From Candidatus Poribacteria bacterium (lineage in GTDB: Bacteria > Poribacteria > WGA-4E > WGA-3G): a stretch of DNA of 64,000 bases. This document shows, in pieces, positions 1-7,943 of this stretch. The position numbers were made by a program, and so were the translations under genes. Each line of letters starts with the position of its first letter. Position 1 is the first letter of the stretch. The stretch covers positions 2,232,001-2,296,000 of the forward strand of contig OY282386.1 of the NCBI GenBank assembly GCA_958295945.1. The letters are read 5' to 3'. The notes under the pieces were generated by a model, which was given only the letters and a program-made list of their open reading frames with translations, was not told the DNA's origin and made no database searches.

Positions 1-48
1 TGCTTAAAATGGATGCAGAACACATAACTATCATTCAGGGAGGCAATC

Positions 49-624
49 ATGACATCTGTTGCAGCCGAAAAATACATTTCACCTGAGGAATACCTCACTG
101 CAGAACGCAGGGCAGAATATAAAAGCGAATACATCTACGGTGAGATATTCGCAATGTACGGGGCAAGTAACGCACATAACATTATCACAGTAGAAATTAC
201 CACTGAACTGAACATCCAATTAAGACAGCGTGGTTGCTTCGTTTACAGCGGTGATATGCGCGTTAAAACGAAGCCGACAGGTTCTTATTTCTATCCAGAT
301 GTCGTTGTTGTGTGTGATAAACCCCGTTTTGAAGATAATGTTTTCGATACCCTCTTGAACCCCATCCTTGTCGTAGAGGTACTTTCACCATCAACTGAGG
401 CGTTTGACAGAGGTGAAAAATTCGCACATTATCAGGAACTTGTGTCCTTGCAAGAATATATCCTTGTATCACAAGATAGGATGCGTGTTGAACACCATCG
501 TTTGATTGAGACGCAGTGGGTAGGAAAGACGTTTGAAGCACCGGAAGATGTGCTGAAGTTCAATTCCATTGAATGCGAATTGCCACTGCGGGATATATAT
601 ACCCGCAGTTCATTTTCTGATTGA
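49..624 (+). CDS. Uma2 family (DUF820) putative endonuclease
   Basis: The 191-residue protein matches the Uma2/DUF820 family, a PD-(D/E)XK-like fold that is very abundant in cyanobacteria and other multicellular or symbiotic bacteria. The visible core is Pro83-Asp84 (YPDVVVV), then Glu110 in VVEVLSPST and Lys124 in the following DRGEK, which is the usual order of the active-site residues. The N-terminal EEYL...EYI-GEI segment is also typical. The start at 49 follows GGAGG-like purines (aggcaatc). No partner gene is adjacent. The cellular role of Uma2 proteins is poorly defined; a mobile-element or nuclease role is inference. Confidence 0.85.
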   Translation: MTSVAAEKYISPEEYLTAERRAEYKSEYIYGEIFAMYGASNAHNIITVEITTELNIQLRQRGCFVYSGDMRVKTKPTGSYFYPDVVVVCDKPRFEDNVFDTLLNPILVVEVLSPSTEAFDRGEKFAHYQELVSLQEYILVSQDRMRVEHHRLIETQWVGKTFEAPEDVLKFNSIECELPLRDIYTRSSFSD

Positions 625-666
625 CAATCGGAACGCCAATTCCATCCGAAACAATAACACAATAAA

Positions 667-966
667 ATGCAAACATTGGTTCACATCAAGCAAACTACCG
701 ATCTACAACTCACAGATGATGATAATGATAAATTGCGAATCGGCATTGCGTGGGACGCATCGTCTCCGAATTCCAGACGTGCTTATCAACTGGCTTGGCG
801 ACAACTCAATGACTTCCTCTCAGCGAAAGGTGAAACACTGGACAACATTACAGATGCTAATACTCGCATTGGACCTTTTATTGAACAAGTGTCCAACCAG
901 AAACGATCTCACTCGGTATTAGGTTATTTAACACCTATTGAATTTGATCAAAAAAACTTGTCTTAA
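667..966 (+). pseudogene. Chimeric relic: tyrosine-integrase N-terminus joined to IS3 transposase tail
   Basis: The 99-codon frame has two unrelated halves. Residues about 1-76 (SPNSRRAYQLAWRQLNDFL) resemble the SAM-like N-terminal DNA-binding domain of phage-type tyrosine recombinases. From codon 77 (NQKRSHSVLGYLTPIEF) the sequence is the conserved C-terminus of an IS3-family OrfB transposase, which usually reads RRHSxLGYxSPxEF. Neither half is complete: the integrase catalytic domain and the transposase DDE core are both absent. The simplest reading is an IS3 insertion or deletion junction inside an integrase gene. The frame is open only by chance and is unlikely to encode a functional protein. 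Confidence 0.6.
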
Positions 967-1010
967 CTTTACGAAAGTTTGGTCTAAAAAATCGATGGCA
1001 CTTCAACCCT
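895..1010 (+). mobile_element. IS3-family 3' end relic
   Basis: This stretch carries the last codons of an IS3-type OrfB, the stop at 964-966, and an AT-rich tail (ttaactttacgaaagtttgg) of the kind that forms IS3 terminal repeats. The other end of the element was not found in the window, so the exact border (about 1005) is uncertain. Confidence 0.45.
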
Positions 1011-1131
1011 TTAGTTATAGGAATGCATCATGGTAATACTGCAGCACTTGTATATCTGTGAGTGTCGGTTCACAGTCATAAGTTCGGTTGCTCTTGTCGT
1101 ATTCCATGATGACATATTTATTCTCAGTGAT

Positions 1132-1602
1132 TTAGAATTTCCAACCTTCCCTTTCCATAAAACCTTGAAGGTTAGTACAGTCAATGTTAAAGTATTCACA
1201 TACATTTGGTATTTTGGTAGCGTTAGGTTTCTTTTTTTCTTGAGTGACTACACACCCATCTTTCGTTTTCGCTAAAGCAATGACAAACGGATCAGCAATT
1301 GGTCGACCAGTTATTTGATTTCTTTCAGTTACTAACTTTTGAAAATGCGGAACTAAAAATATAGATTCTGTAAATTGTGTTACTGAAGTATCGGGAATCT
1401 CAAAAATGCTTTTATTTTCATTTATCCAATCTATTAAATGTGGTAAACTAGCTTCATTGTCTAATTCTCTAAAGACTTCACGTGCAGATATTATTCTTTT
1501 ATCATTTACAGCCAGATTAAATTTATCCCAAAATCTTGGAAATTGCTGTGGATAATAATGACCTGTTACTATGAAGCTGCTGGTATCAAATACATAAACC
1601 AT
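1132..1602 (-). CDS. DUF4411 PIN-like protein, putative toxin
   Basis: The 156-residue protein begins MVYVFDTSSF, the DUF4411 form of a PIN-domain start. Candidate metal ligands are Asp6, Glu42/Glu46 and Asp104 in PIADPFVIALA. PIN domains are Mg-dependent ribonucleases and are often toxins. The ATG overlaps the stop of the upstream XRE-ImmA gene by one base (TAATG), so the two are probably translated together. That coupling supports a toxin-antitoxin reading, with this gene as toxin. The toxin role is inferred from family and context. Confidence 0.8.
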   Translation of the reverse strand: MVYVFDTSSFIVTGHYYPQQFPRFWDKFNLAVNDKRIISAREVFRELDNEASLPHLIDWINENKSIFEIPDTSVTQFTESIFLVPHFQKLVTERNQITGRPIADPFVIALAKTKDGCVVTQEKKKPNATKIPNVCEYFNIDCTNLQGFMEREGWKF

Positions 1603-2756
1603 TATTTAAGAGTTTTCAGTAAACGATCTTCAAATTGAGGTATCTGTTTGACCTTTACATTCAGATAATCTGCAAGTTCCTCAATTGAACATAATCCTTG
1701 ATTGTATCTATTAAATGCAAGTGCCATATATTTATAGCCTAGATATGTAGCTTGAGTATTATAATAGGATCCTCCACCTGGGGAATCCTTATCTGACTTT
1801 TTCTTTTTGTGTAAATCATATAGAGATGTCCACCTTTTTACTCTATATTGATAATCTTCAAAGTTAAGAATCCTTTTTTCAACCAATTTCAATAAAATTA
1901 CAGGACGACTAACCTTATAGTGAGTAGCTAACTTTTCTACTACATCATCATCATATTCAACATAATTCGTATGGGTTTCAAAGTCATCAGAAGGCACAAG
2001 AAATTCAGCAGCAAATTTGTTGCAAAATGTCTCAATTTTTGTACCATGTGGATTGATTCCGCGGGTAACACCATTTTTTCCAAGTAATATGTGTGCTAAT
2101 TCATGCATCAGAGTAAAAATCTGTCTTACTGCTGCTCTACTATTATTCAGATAAATTACTGGAAATTCAGGATGTAATAAGCAAAATCCATCTACAGAAT
2201 TATCTTTGAATGCATCTTTAAAAATAAAGACACCTTTTTCTTCAATACAATTTCTCCAATTTCCTAATGCTTCAGTAGTGTTCTTCCATTTGGTTTGCAT
2301 GTTTGTGTCTATATTTATATACACACGAATTTTCTTTGCCAATTCAATAGGAGAATCGTTGAGCTTAGCATTAAAATCAAGATATAATTTGTTTTCTGCT
2401 AGATTTGTATTATTATTCAGTTCCATTAAAGAGAGTTGTCGTGAGTAAGCATGCCGCAATAGAAAATGAACCCTCGGTTCTAACTTCTTGACTTCTGATC
2501 TTCGTAATGCAAGTTTGTCAACGAAATTCTCCTCTTCTGGTGGATTGGGTAAAAAGAATAAGGCAACAGGACGTTTGTACTTATCAGCAAGTTTTTCAAG
2601 TTGAACATAAGTAAGTGCCCGTTCGCCAGACTCACATTCAATGATAAATGATTTGTCCTTATTCAAAGATTTTGCAGCTGCTTCTACCGAATAACCAGAA
2701 CGTTCGCGTGCCCATTTGAGGATATTGAAATTAGTCCCATTAATGTATTTTGCCAT
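1602..2756 (-). CDS. XRE-family HTH / ImmA-IrrE metallopeptidase (COG2856)
   Basis: The 384-residue protein has an N-terminal helix-turn-helix (about residues 10-65, including SVEAAAKSLNKDKSFIIECESGER) followed by an ImmA/IrrE-type zinc metallopeptidase domain with the HELAH motif at 218-222. Proteins of this class cleave or bind repressors and antitoxins. In gene surveys Xre-COG2856 proteins occur next to PIN-type toxins, which fits the one-base overlap with the DUF4411 gene downstream. It is probably the antitoxin or regulator of the pair and may autoregulate through its HTH. The start at 2756 gives MAKYINGTNFNIL, which matches family N-termini. Confidence 0.85.
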   Translation of the reverse strand: MAKYINGTNFNILKWARERSGYSVEAAAKSLNKDKSFIIECESGERALTYVQLEKLADKYKRPVALFFLPNPPEEENFVDKLALRRSEVKKLEPRVHFLLRHAYSRQLSLMELNNNTNLAENKLYLDFNAKLNDSPIELAKKIRVYINIDTNMQTKWKNTTEALGNWRNCIEEKGVFIFKDAFKDNSVDGFCLLHPEFPVIYLNNSRAAVRQIFTLMHELAHILLGKNGVTRGINPHGTKIETFCNKFAAEFLVPSDDFETHTNYVEYDDDVVEKLATHYKVSRPVILLKLVEKRILNFEDYQYRVKRWTSLYDLHKKKKSDKDSPGGGSYYNTQATYLGYKYMALAFNRYNQGLCSIEELADYLNVKVKQIPQFEDRLLKTLK

Positions 2757-2894
2757 ACTGTTTTTCTCTCTGCTAAAGCATTATTTCAATTTTTAAATAA
2801 TTTCTACTTCTAAACTTCCAATTTCAATCCATCACACATGTATGTTAAGCACATAATAACATAATAGGTTGAAGAATACAATTGAAATAATGAC

Positions 2895-4313
2895 TTACGG
2901 CTGCAAACCGAGTTTTTGATAGGATTCAGCAGTCGGGAAGATTTTACCGGGATTACAGAGTCCTGTTGGATTGAAGATGTCTTTTACATTTGCCATCACC
3001 TGTAAATCTACGGTACTGAAGATAAGTGGCATATAATCCATCTTTTCAACGCCTATTCCGTGTTCCCCAGTGATAGTACCGCCGACTTCCGCACAGACAG
3101 TTAGTATTTCCTTGTTTACATGTTCCACACGTTCACATTGGTCAGCATCACGTTCATCAAACAAGACAATCGGATGAATATTACCGTCACCAGCATGGAA
3201 TACATTTGCTATTGCAATCTGATATTTTTCTGAGATTTCAGATATTCGTCTCAAAACCTTTGGCAACGTTGTACGAGGCACTACGCCATCTTGAGTGATG
3301 TAGTTCGGGGCAAGTCTACCGAATGAACCAAATGCGCTTTTCCGAGCTTTCCACAGTTCTTGACGTTCAGCATCATCCTTAGCGTAGTTCACCTCACGCG
3401 CATTATGTTGATTGAATATATCCAGTATCCTATCAGTTTGATTCTGCATGCCTGCTTCTATTCCGTCAAGTTCCACGATGAGGATAGCTTCTGCATCAAG
3501 TGGAAAACCAAAATGGAACGCATCTTCCAATGCTTGGATTACAAGCGTATCCATCATTTCAAGAGCTGCTGGGATAATTCCTGCACCTATAATCGTTGAA
3601 ACAGCATTAGATGCATCATCCATTTTGTCAAATACGGCAAGGGCAGTTTGATATGCTTGCGGATTCCGTGTGAGCCGGACTGTGGCTTTGGTCACGATAC
3701 CCAAAGTTCCTTCGGATGCGATGAACAAGCCGCGTAGGTCATATCCAAGAACTTCTTCAACTTCGCCACCTAACTCCATTATCTCACCATCAGGCATCAC
3801 TACTTCCAACCCAATAATATGGTCAGACGTAACACCGTATTTTAAAGTATGTGGTCCACCTGAGTTTTCAGCGATATTGCCACCGATGGTGCATGCCTTC
3901 TGGCTTGATGGATCGGGTGCATAATGGTAACCTTGCCCTTGAACCGCTTGAGATAAGAGAAGATTGACAACACCAGGTTCTACGACTGCTCTTTCGTTTT
4001 CAATATCAATTTCCAAGATGCGATCCATTCGGTTGAGAGCAATAATAATACCACCTTGAACAGAAAGCATACCTCCACTCAATCCCGTTCCTCCGCCTCG
4101 TGCGATGAAGGGAGTGTTGAACTTATTCGCTATCTTCACTATATCCGACACCTGTTGAGTCGTATCAGCAAAGACGACCACATCCGGTAGTGCCTTGAAT
4201 GAAGGTGCAGCATCACATTCATAGACTGACAAAGCAGTTAGGTCTGTTAACACATTTCTTTTTCCAAGTAGGTCTGTAAGTTCTTGAATGAGTTGTTCCT
4301 TTTGGTCCATCAT
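2895..4313 (-). CDS. glcD: FAD-binding oxidase, glycolate oxidase GlcD-like
   Basis: The 472-residue flavoprotein belongs to the GlcD / D-lactate dehydrogenase group (FAD_binding_4 plus FAD-oxidase C-terminal domain). The FAD pyrophosphate loop IARGGGTGLSGG lies near residue 72, and the C-terminal GEHGIGVEKMDYMPL signature is intact. The predicted reaction is oxidation of a 2-hydroxy acid such as glycolate or D-lactate to the 2-oxo acid. No glcE or glcF is adjacent, so the exact substrate is open. AAGGA lies 4 bases before the first ATG and 7 before the second (position 4310), so translation may begin at the second Met. Confidence 0.85.
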   Translation of the reverse strand: MMDQKEQLIQELTDLLGKRNVLTDLTALSVYECDAAPSFKALPDVVVFADTTQQVSDIVKIANKFNTPFIARGGGTGLSGGMLSVQGGIIIALNRMDRILEIDIENERAVVEPGVVNLLLSQAVQGQGYHYAPDPSSQKACTIGGNIAENSGGPHTLKYGVTSDHIIGLEVVMPDGEIMELGGEVEEVLGYDLRGLFIASEGTLGIVTKATVRLTRNPQAYQTALAVFDKMDDASNAVSTIIGAGIIPAALEMMDTLVIQALEDAFHFGFPLDAEAILIVELDGIEAGMQNQTDRILDIFNQHNAREVNYAKDDAERQELWKARKSAFGSFGRLAPNYITQDGVVPRTTLPKVLRRISEISEKYQIAIANVFHAGDGNIHPIVLFDERDADQCERVEHVNKEILTVCAEVGGTITGEHGIGVEKMDYMPLIFSTVDLQVMANVKDIFNPTGLCNPGKIFPTAESYQKLGLQP

Positions 4314-4412
4314 ACATTCCTTTTTCCAAATTATCTTGATATGCAGATTACCATATTTCCGTTTGTTTGTCCAATTAGAATTGTGAGATCGTGAGATTGG
4401 ATTACAAAAATC

Positions 4413-4441
4413 TTGACTTTCAACCTGAATTGTGATAGAAT
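4413..4441 (+). promoter_or_regulatory. Sigma-70-type promoter for cimA
   Basis: TTGACT at 4413-4418 and TAGAAT at 4436-4441 are separated by 17 bases. Transcription would start near 4448, giving a leader of about 100 nt before the cimA start. No T-box or leucine leader was recognised in it. Confidence 0.6.
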
Positions 4442-4551
4442 TTTGTTGGAAAGATTGTGTGCTACAACATTATGGGAACGCGGAATTTTTGCTTTTTAAC
4501 TTGCTATATTCTATCCAGAAATAGCGTAAACCAAGGATGCTGTTAGATAAC

Positions 4552-6123
4552 ATGGTTGAATTTTATGATACAACACTTAGGGATGGAAGCCAAGCAGAAG
4601 GTGTAGCCTTTTCTGTTGAAGATAAGCTCATAATTATAGAAGAACTTGATAAATTAGGTATCCGTTATATTGAGGGTGGATATCCCGGTTCCAATCCCAA
4701 AGATATTGAGTTTTTCAAGCGCGCCAAAGGTATGACTTTAGAAACAGCAACGATTGTACCATTCGGTAGTACTCGTTATCCAACCTTTGAACCCGACGAA
4801 GATCCCAATCTATTAGCATTGTTGGATACTGGTGCCAGAATAGTTACGATCTTTGGAAAGACTTGGCGACTGCATGCGACTGATGTTCTACGTGTTTCAG
4901 CGGAAGAGAACTTGGTGATAATTGAAAGTTCTGTTCAGTATCTTGTGGAGAATGGACGCGAAGTCATATACGACGCGGAACACTTTTTTGATGGATATGC
5001 TGATGACCCGGAATATGCTATTGAAACACTTCGGGCTGCTACTTCTGGCGGGGCAAAATGTTTAGTGTTATGCGATACAAATGGTGGTAGGTTGCCAATA
5101 GAAATACAAGATGGTGTGAAAACTGCAATGTCTTCTTTCTCTTTACCTATCGGCATTCATGCACATAACGACGCAGGTATGGGGGCAGCAAACTCTGTTT
5201 TAGCTGTTCAAGCAGGAGCTAATCATGTTCAAGGAACGTTCAACGGATATGGAGAACGTTGCGGAAACGCAAATCTGGCATCAATCATCCCAACGATTCA
5301 ATTGAAGTTAGGCATAGAATGTATCAGTGAAACGCAACTACAGTCAATTACAAGAGTATCCAGGTTAGTGAGTGAGTTAGCGAACCTTCCACACGATGAA
5401 CGACAACCGTATGTTGGTCGTTCTGCCTTTGCCCATAAAGGTGGATTACACACAGATGCAATCCGAAAAAACCGTCTGACTTACGAACATATTGAACCTG
5501 AAAGAGTTGGAAATACACAACGTATTCTCGTCTCTGATCAAGCAGGTCGCGGAACTATCATGAAGAAAATTGAGAAGGAATATCCTGATTACGATAAGAA
5601 CTCACCACAGGTGTTGGAACTCTTTAATCGACTGAAAGAAGCAGAAAGCGAAGGTTATCAATATGAAGCCGCTGAAGCATCGTTTGAGTTACTAACACAT
5701 AGAGTTTTCAATGGTTATGAATCGTTTTTTGAGCAACTCGGTTTTCGTGTTATTATAGAGAAGTTCACGGATCATACTATGCGATCAGAGGCAACTGTCA
5801 AAGTAACTACGCCAGATGATTTCACAACACATACAGCAGCAGATGGAGATGGTCCGGTCAATGCTTTGGATACAGCGTTAAGAAAGGCGTTGGAGCAGTA
5901 TTATCCAGTTTTGCAGAAAGTGCGCTTGATTGACTATAAAGTTAGGGTTTTGGATACCAAAGCAGGGACGGGTTCAAAAGTGCGTGTCCTGATTGAAGCG
6001 AGTGATGGGAAGAATAGTTGGCTGACTGTCGGGGTATCTGAAAATATCATTTCTGCAAGTTTTGAAGCACTCATTGAGAGTTTTGAATATAAGCTGCATA
6101 AAGATAAATATTCAATCAGTTGA
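4552..6123 (+). CDS. cimA: (R)-citramalate synthase
   Basis: The protein condenses pyruvate and acetyl-CoA to citramalate, the first step of the threonine-independent isoleucine route. The N-terminal DTTLRDGSQ metal/substrate motif, CDTNGG, the HAHNDAGMGAANS His pair and NGYGERCGNANL mark the DRE-TIM barrel. The last ~120 residues form the LeuA-type regulatory domain (NALDTALRKALEQYYP). The length of about 523 residues and the GGYPGSNPKD segment favour citramalate synthase over isopropylmalate synthase. The frame opens at 4537, but there AAGGATG fuses the ribosome site with the start, so ATG 4552 (MVEFYDTTLRDG) is preferred although the spacing is long. The neighbours are unrelated. Confidence 0.9.
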   Translation: MVEFYDTTLRDGSQAEGVAFSVEDKLIIIEELDKLGIRYIEGGYPGSNPKDIEFFKRAKGMTLETATIVPFGSTRYPTFEPDEDPNLLALLDTGARIVTIFGKTWRLHATDVLRVSAEENLVIIESSVQYLVENGREVIYDAEHFFDGYADDPEYAIETLRAATSGGAKCLVLCDTNGGRLPIEIQDGVKTAMSSFSLPIGIHAHNDAGMGAANSVLAVQAGANHVQGTFNGYGERCGNANLASIIPTIQLKLGIECISETQLQSITRVSRLVSELANLPHDERQPYVGRSAFAHKGGLHTDAIRKNRLTYEHIEPERVGNTQRILVSDQAGRGTIMKKIEKEYPDYDKNSPQVLELFNRLKEAESEGYQYEAAEASFELLTHRVFNGYESFFEQLGFRVIIEKFTDHTMRSEATVKVTTPDDFTTHTAADGDGPVNALDTALRKALEQYYPVLQKVRLIDYKVRVLDTKAGTGSKVRVLIEASDGKNSWLTVGVSENIISASFEALIESFEYKLHKDKYSIS

Positions 6124-6150
6124 TTTGGATGGATTTCCTCTAAACTTTCC

Positions 6151-6179
6151 TTGACAATTATTTTCATATATGTTATACT
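6151..6179 (+). promoter_or_regulatory. Near-consensus sigma-70 promoter
   Basis: TTGACA at 6151-6156 and TATACT at 6174-6179 are 17 bases apart. The promoter drives the small zinc-ribbon gene at 6207 after a very short leader of about 20 nt. Confidence 0.75.
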
Positions 6180-6194
6180 AATTATAACATATAT
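6166..6194 (+). promoter_or_regulatory. Perfect 12-bp inverted repeat over the -10 box (candidate operator)
   Basis: ATATATGTTATA (6166-6177) and TATAACATATAT (6183-6194) are exact complements around a 5-nt centre. The left arm overlaps the -10 box and the right arm ends two bases before the GGAGG ribosome site (6196-6200). A dimeric repressor bound here would block the promoter. As RNA the same bases could also fold next to the ribosome site. Confidence 0.6.
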
Positions 6195-6206
6195 TGGAGG
6201 TATAAG

Positions 6207-6758
6207 ATGGGAAAATTAGACAATATTGAGAATTCTGCACAGAAACTGATTGTGTTGTGTCAGAAAGAGAAACCGACAAAGACTGATAAACAGAAGATGT
6301 TAGCACTTCATGCTGAAATCCTTGAAGGAATTGAAGGTCTTACTGAATGTGAATTGTGTGGTACCATCAGTGAAGTGATTGTTACAATGACATTGGCAGA
6401 TGTAACGGCTAAATTGTGTAAGGAATGTGGTGTTAAAGCATTGGATGTTGGTAAAATACAGAAGTCTACTCCGCGTAAACGCACACGATCTACGAAAACA
6501 GCGAAACCTACCCCTAAAAAATCGGATAAGAAAGTAGAAGAACCCGAAACTCCTGCAGAATTACACGCTCGCGTAGAAGAACAGACAGGAATAAAGAAAA
6601 CAGAGGTTAAACGTCTCCATAAAATAATCGAGGATATTGCGACACCGATGAACCTTGAAAATACTTTGACGTATGTAAAGCGTGAAGTTGAGAATGCTAA
6701 ATTGAAAGTTGAGGAAAAGGCATTAGAGAAAGCTGTTGATATACTAACTACTGCATAG
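6207..6758 (+). CDS. Small basic zinc-ribbon protein of unknown function
   Basis: The 183-residue protein was not recognised. Residues about 48-77 hold a four-cysteine knuckle pair, CELC and CKEC, so a zinc ribbon is likely. A Lys/Pro/Thr-rich linker follows (about 90-118, with PRKRTRSTKTAKPTPKK), and the C-terminal half is predicted alpha-helical with many Glu and Lys. The basic tail plus zinc ribbon suggests nucleic-acid binding, which is inference. It has its own strong promoter and a perfect GGAGG site 6 bases before the ATG. The palindrome over its promoter raises the possibility of autoregulation. Confidence 0.75.
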   Translation: MGKLDNIENSAQKLIVLCQKEKPTKTDKQKMLALHAEILEGIEGLTECELCGTISEVIVTMTLADVTAKLCKECGVKALDVGKIQKSTPRKRTRSTKTAKPTPKKSDKKVEEPETPAELHARVEEQTGIKKTEVKRLHKIIEDIATPMNLENTLTYVKREVENAKLKVEEKALEKAVDILTTA

Positions 6759-6806
6759 ATTTACATTGCTTGAGAAGATATTCTATTCTTTGAAATGCTA
6801 TACATT

Positions 6807-6828
6807 GGCGGGGCACAGAGACCCCGCC
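6807..6828. repeat. Intergenic GC-rich palindrome (dispersed repeat)
   Basis: GGCGGGG (6807-6813) and CCCCGCC (6822-6828) frame an 8-nt loop, followed by ctacaa. The form resembles the palindromes at 27049, 31079 and 43924 and may belong to the same dispersed intergenic family or act as a terminator for the minus-strand gene that follows. Confidence 0.5.
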
Positions 6829-6914
6829 CTACAAGATGATCAGTCACATCTGTGCCAAATCTTTATCATGCGATAGAGGTCCAGCTCTACAATGTGTAAA
6901 GGTCTATGTCGCTC

Positions 6915-7886
6915 TTAGAATGATACGCCTAATTTGACACTGCGTTCAGGATGATTGTCCATTTCAATGTATGCCTCAACGGAGTCTTCAAAAGGAACAA
7001 TAGGGTCAACAATATCTTCGCAGTCAAACCGACCTTCAGCGAGCCATTTCCAGCAAGTTTCTCTGATTCGTGCGAAGTTCCAGCGCGGATGGTCCCGGTT
7101 TGGATCGCTGTTTGCACGGGCAAAGATAAGGTTTGGTATGTTGAAATGCGCAACAGCACCGAGGTCTAATCCACCAGTGCACTCTTTTGCCCAACCTGCC
7201 ACAACGACCGTACCTTCAAACGCAACACTCCGAATTGCATCATCAAGAGCATTGTAATTCGCGCTTGTTTCAATTGCAACATCAAGACCTAATCCCCCTG
7301 TTGCTGCTTTCAGCTCTTCACCGACATTACATGCAGTTGGATCTAAGACGAGATCGGCACCGGTCTTTTCTGCAACAGCGCGCCGTCTCTCAATTGGATC
7401 AACACAAGCGATGAAATCAGCACCTGCTTCTTTCGCATATTGTTGTGTTACCAATCCGATTGCACCGAGACCGAAGACTGCGACACGGTCACCAACTCGT
7501 ACCTGTCCATCACGTATGGCGGACAATGCAAAGTGTGCAGGGTCATAACAGACAGCATCTTTCCAAGTCATCTTGTCTGTCATCTTTAGCACACCGTTCG
7601 CATTCCATGTATGTGTTTCTTTTAGGTGTCCGTGTCCAGCAACAAGTTCTCCGACTTCGCAGTTTTCAACATTTTCACCGATTTCTATGATTTTTCCAAC
7701 GCACATGTTACCAAGTCCTTGAGGGAATCCTGCACCTCTATGTCCATAATACATGGTCATCTCGGTGCCGCGTTTGGGTGCACCGAATTCAATTTGGACG
7801 CGGACACTGTTTGCTGGAACGGGTCCGTCTTCATATTCTTTCAGGACAGGTTGCCGCGGAGCAACTGCGACTAATTCTTTTGGCAT
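6915..7886 (-). CDS. Zinc-type medium-chain dehydrogenase/reductase
   Basis: The 323-residue protein has the MDR layout: a GroES-like N-terminal half and a Rossmann half with VAVFGLGAIGLV (about residues 138-149). The C-terminal region contains WNFARIRETCWKWLAEGRFDCEDIVDP, like polyol dehydrogenases. The usual catalytic Cys near residue 40 is not evident (FGAPKRGTEMTMYYGHR), so classical alcohol-dehydrogenase zinc ligation is doubtful. It lies 58 bases downstream of the CehA/McbA hydrolase on the same strand and is probably co-transcribed with it. The substrate is unknown; a sugar or polyol is a guess from family and context. Confidence 0.8.
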   Translation of the reverse strand: MPKELVAVAPRQPVLKEYEDGPVPANSVRVQIEFGAPKRGTEMTMYYGHRGAGFPQGLGNMCVGKIIEIGENVENCEVGELVAGHGHLKETHTWNANGVLKMTDKMTWKDAVCYDPAHFALSAIRDGQVRVGDRVAVFGLGAIGLVTQQYAKEAGADFIACVDPIERRRAVAEKTGADLVLDPTACNVGEELKAATGGLGLDVAIETSANYNALDDAIRSVAFEGTVVVAGWAKECTGGLDLGAVAHFNIPNLIFARANSDPNRDHPRWNFARIRETCWKWLAEGRFDCEDIVDPIVPFEDSVEAYIEMDNHPERSVKLGVSF

Positions 7887-7943
7887 ATTTTCTCCTTAGA
7901 GTAGTAGGCACACTCTGTGTGCAGTGAATGAATTTTCTGTCTC

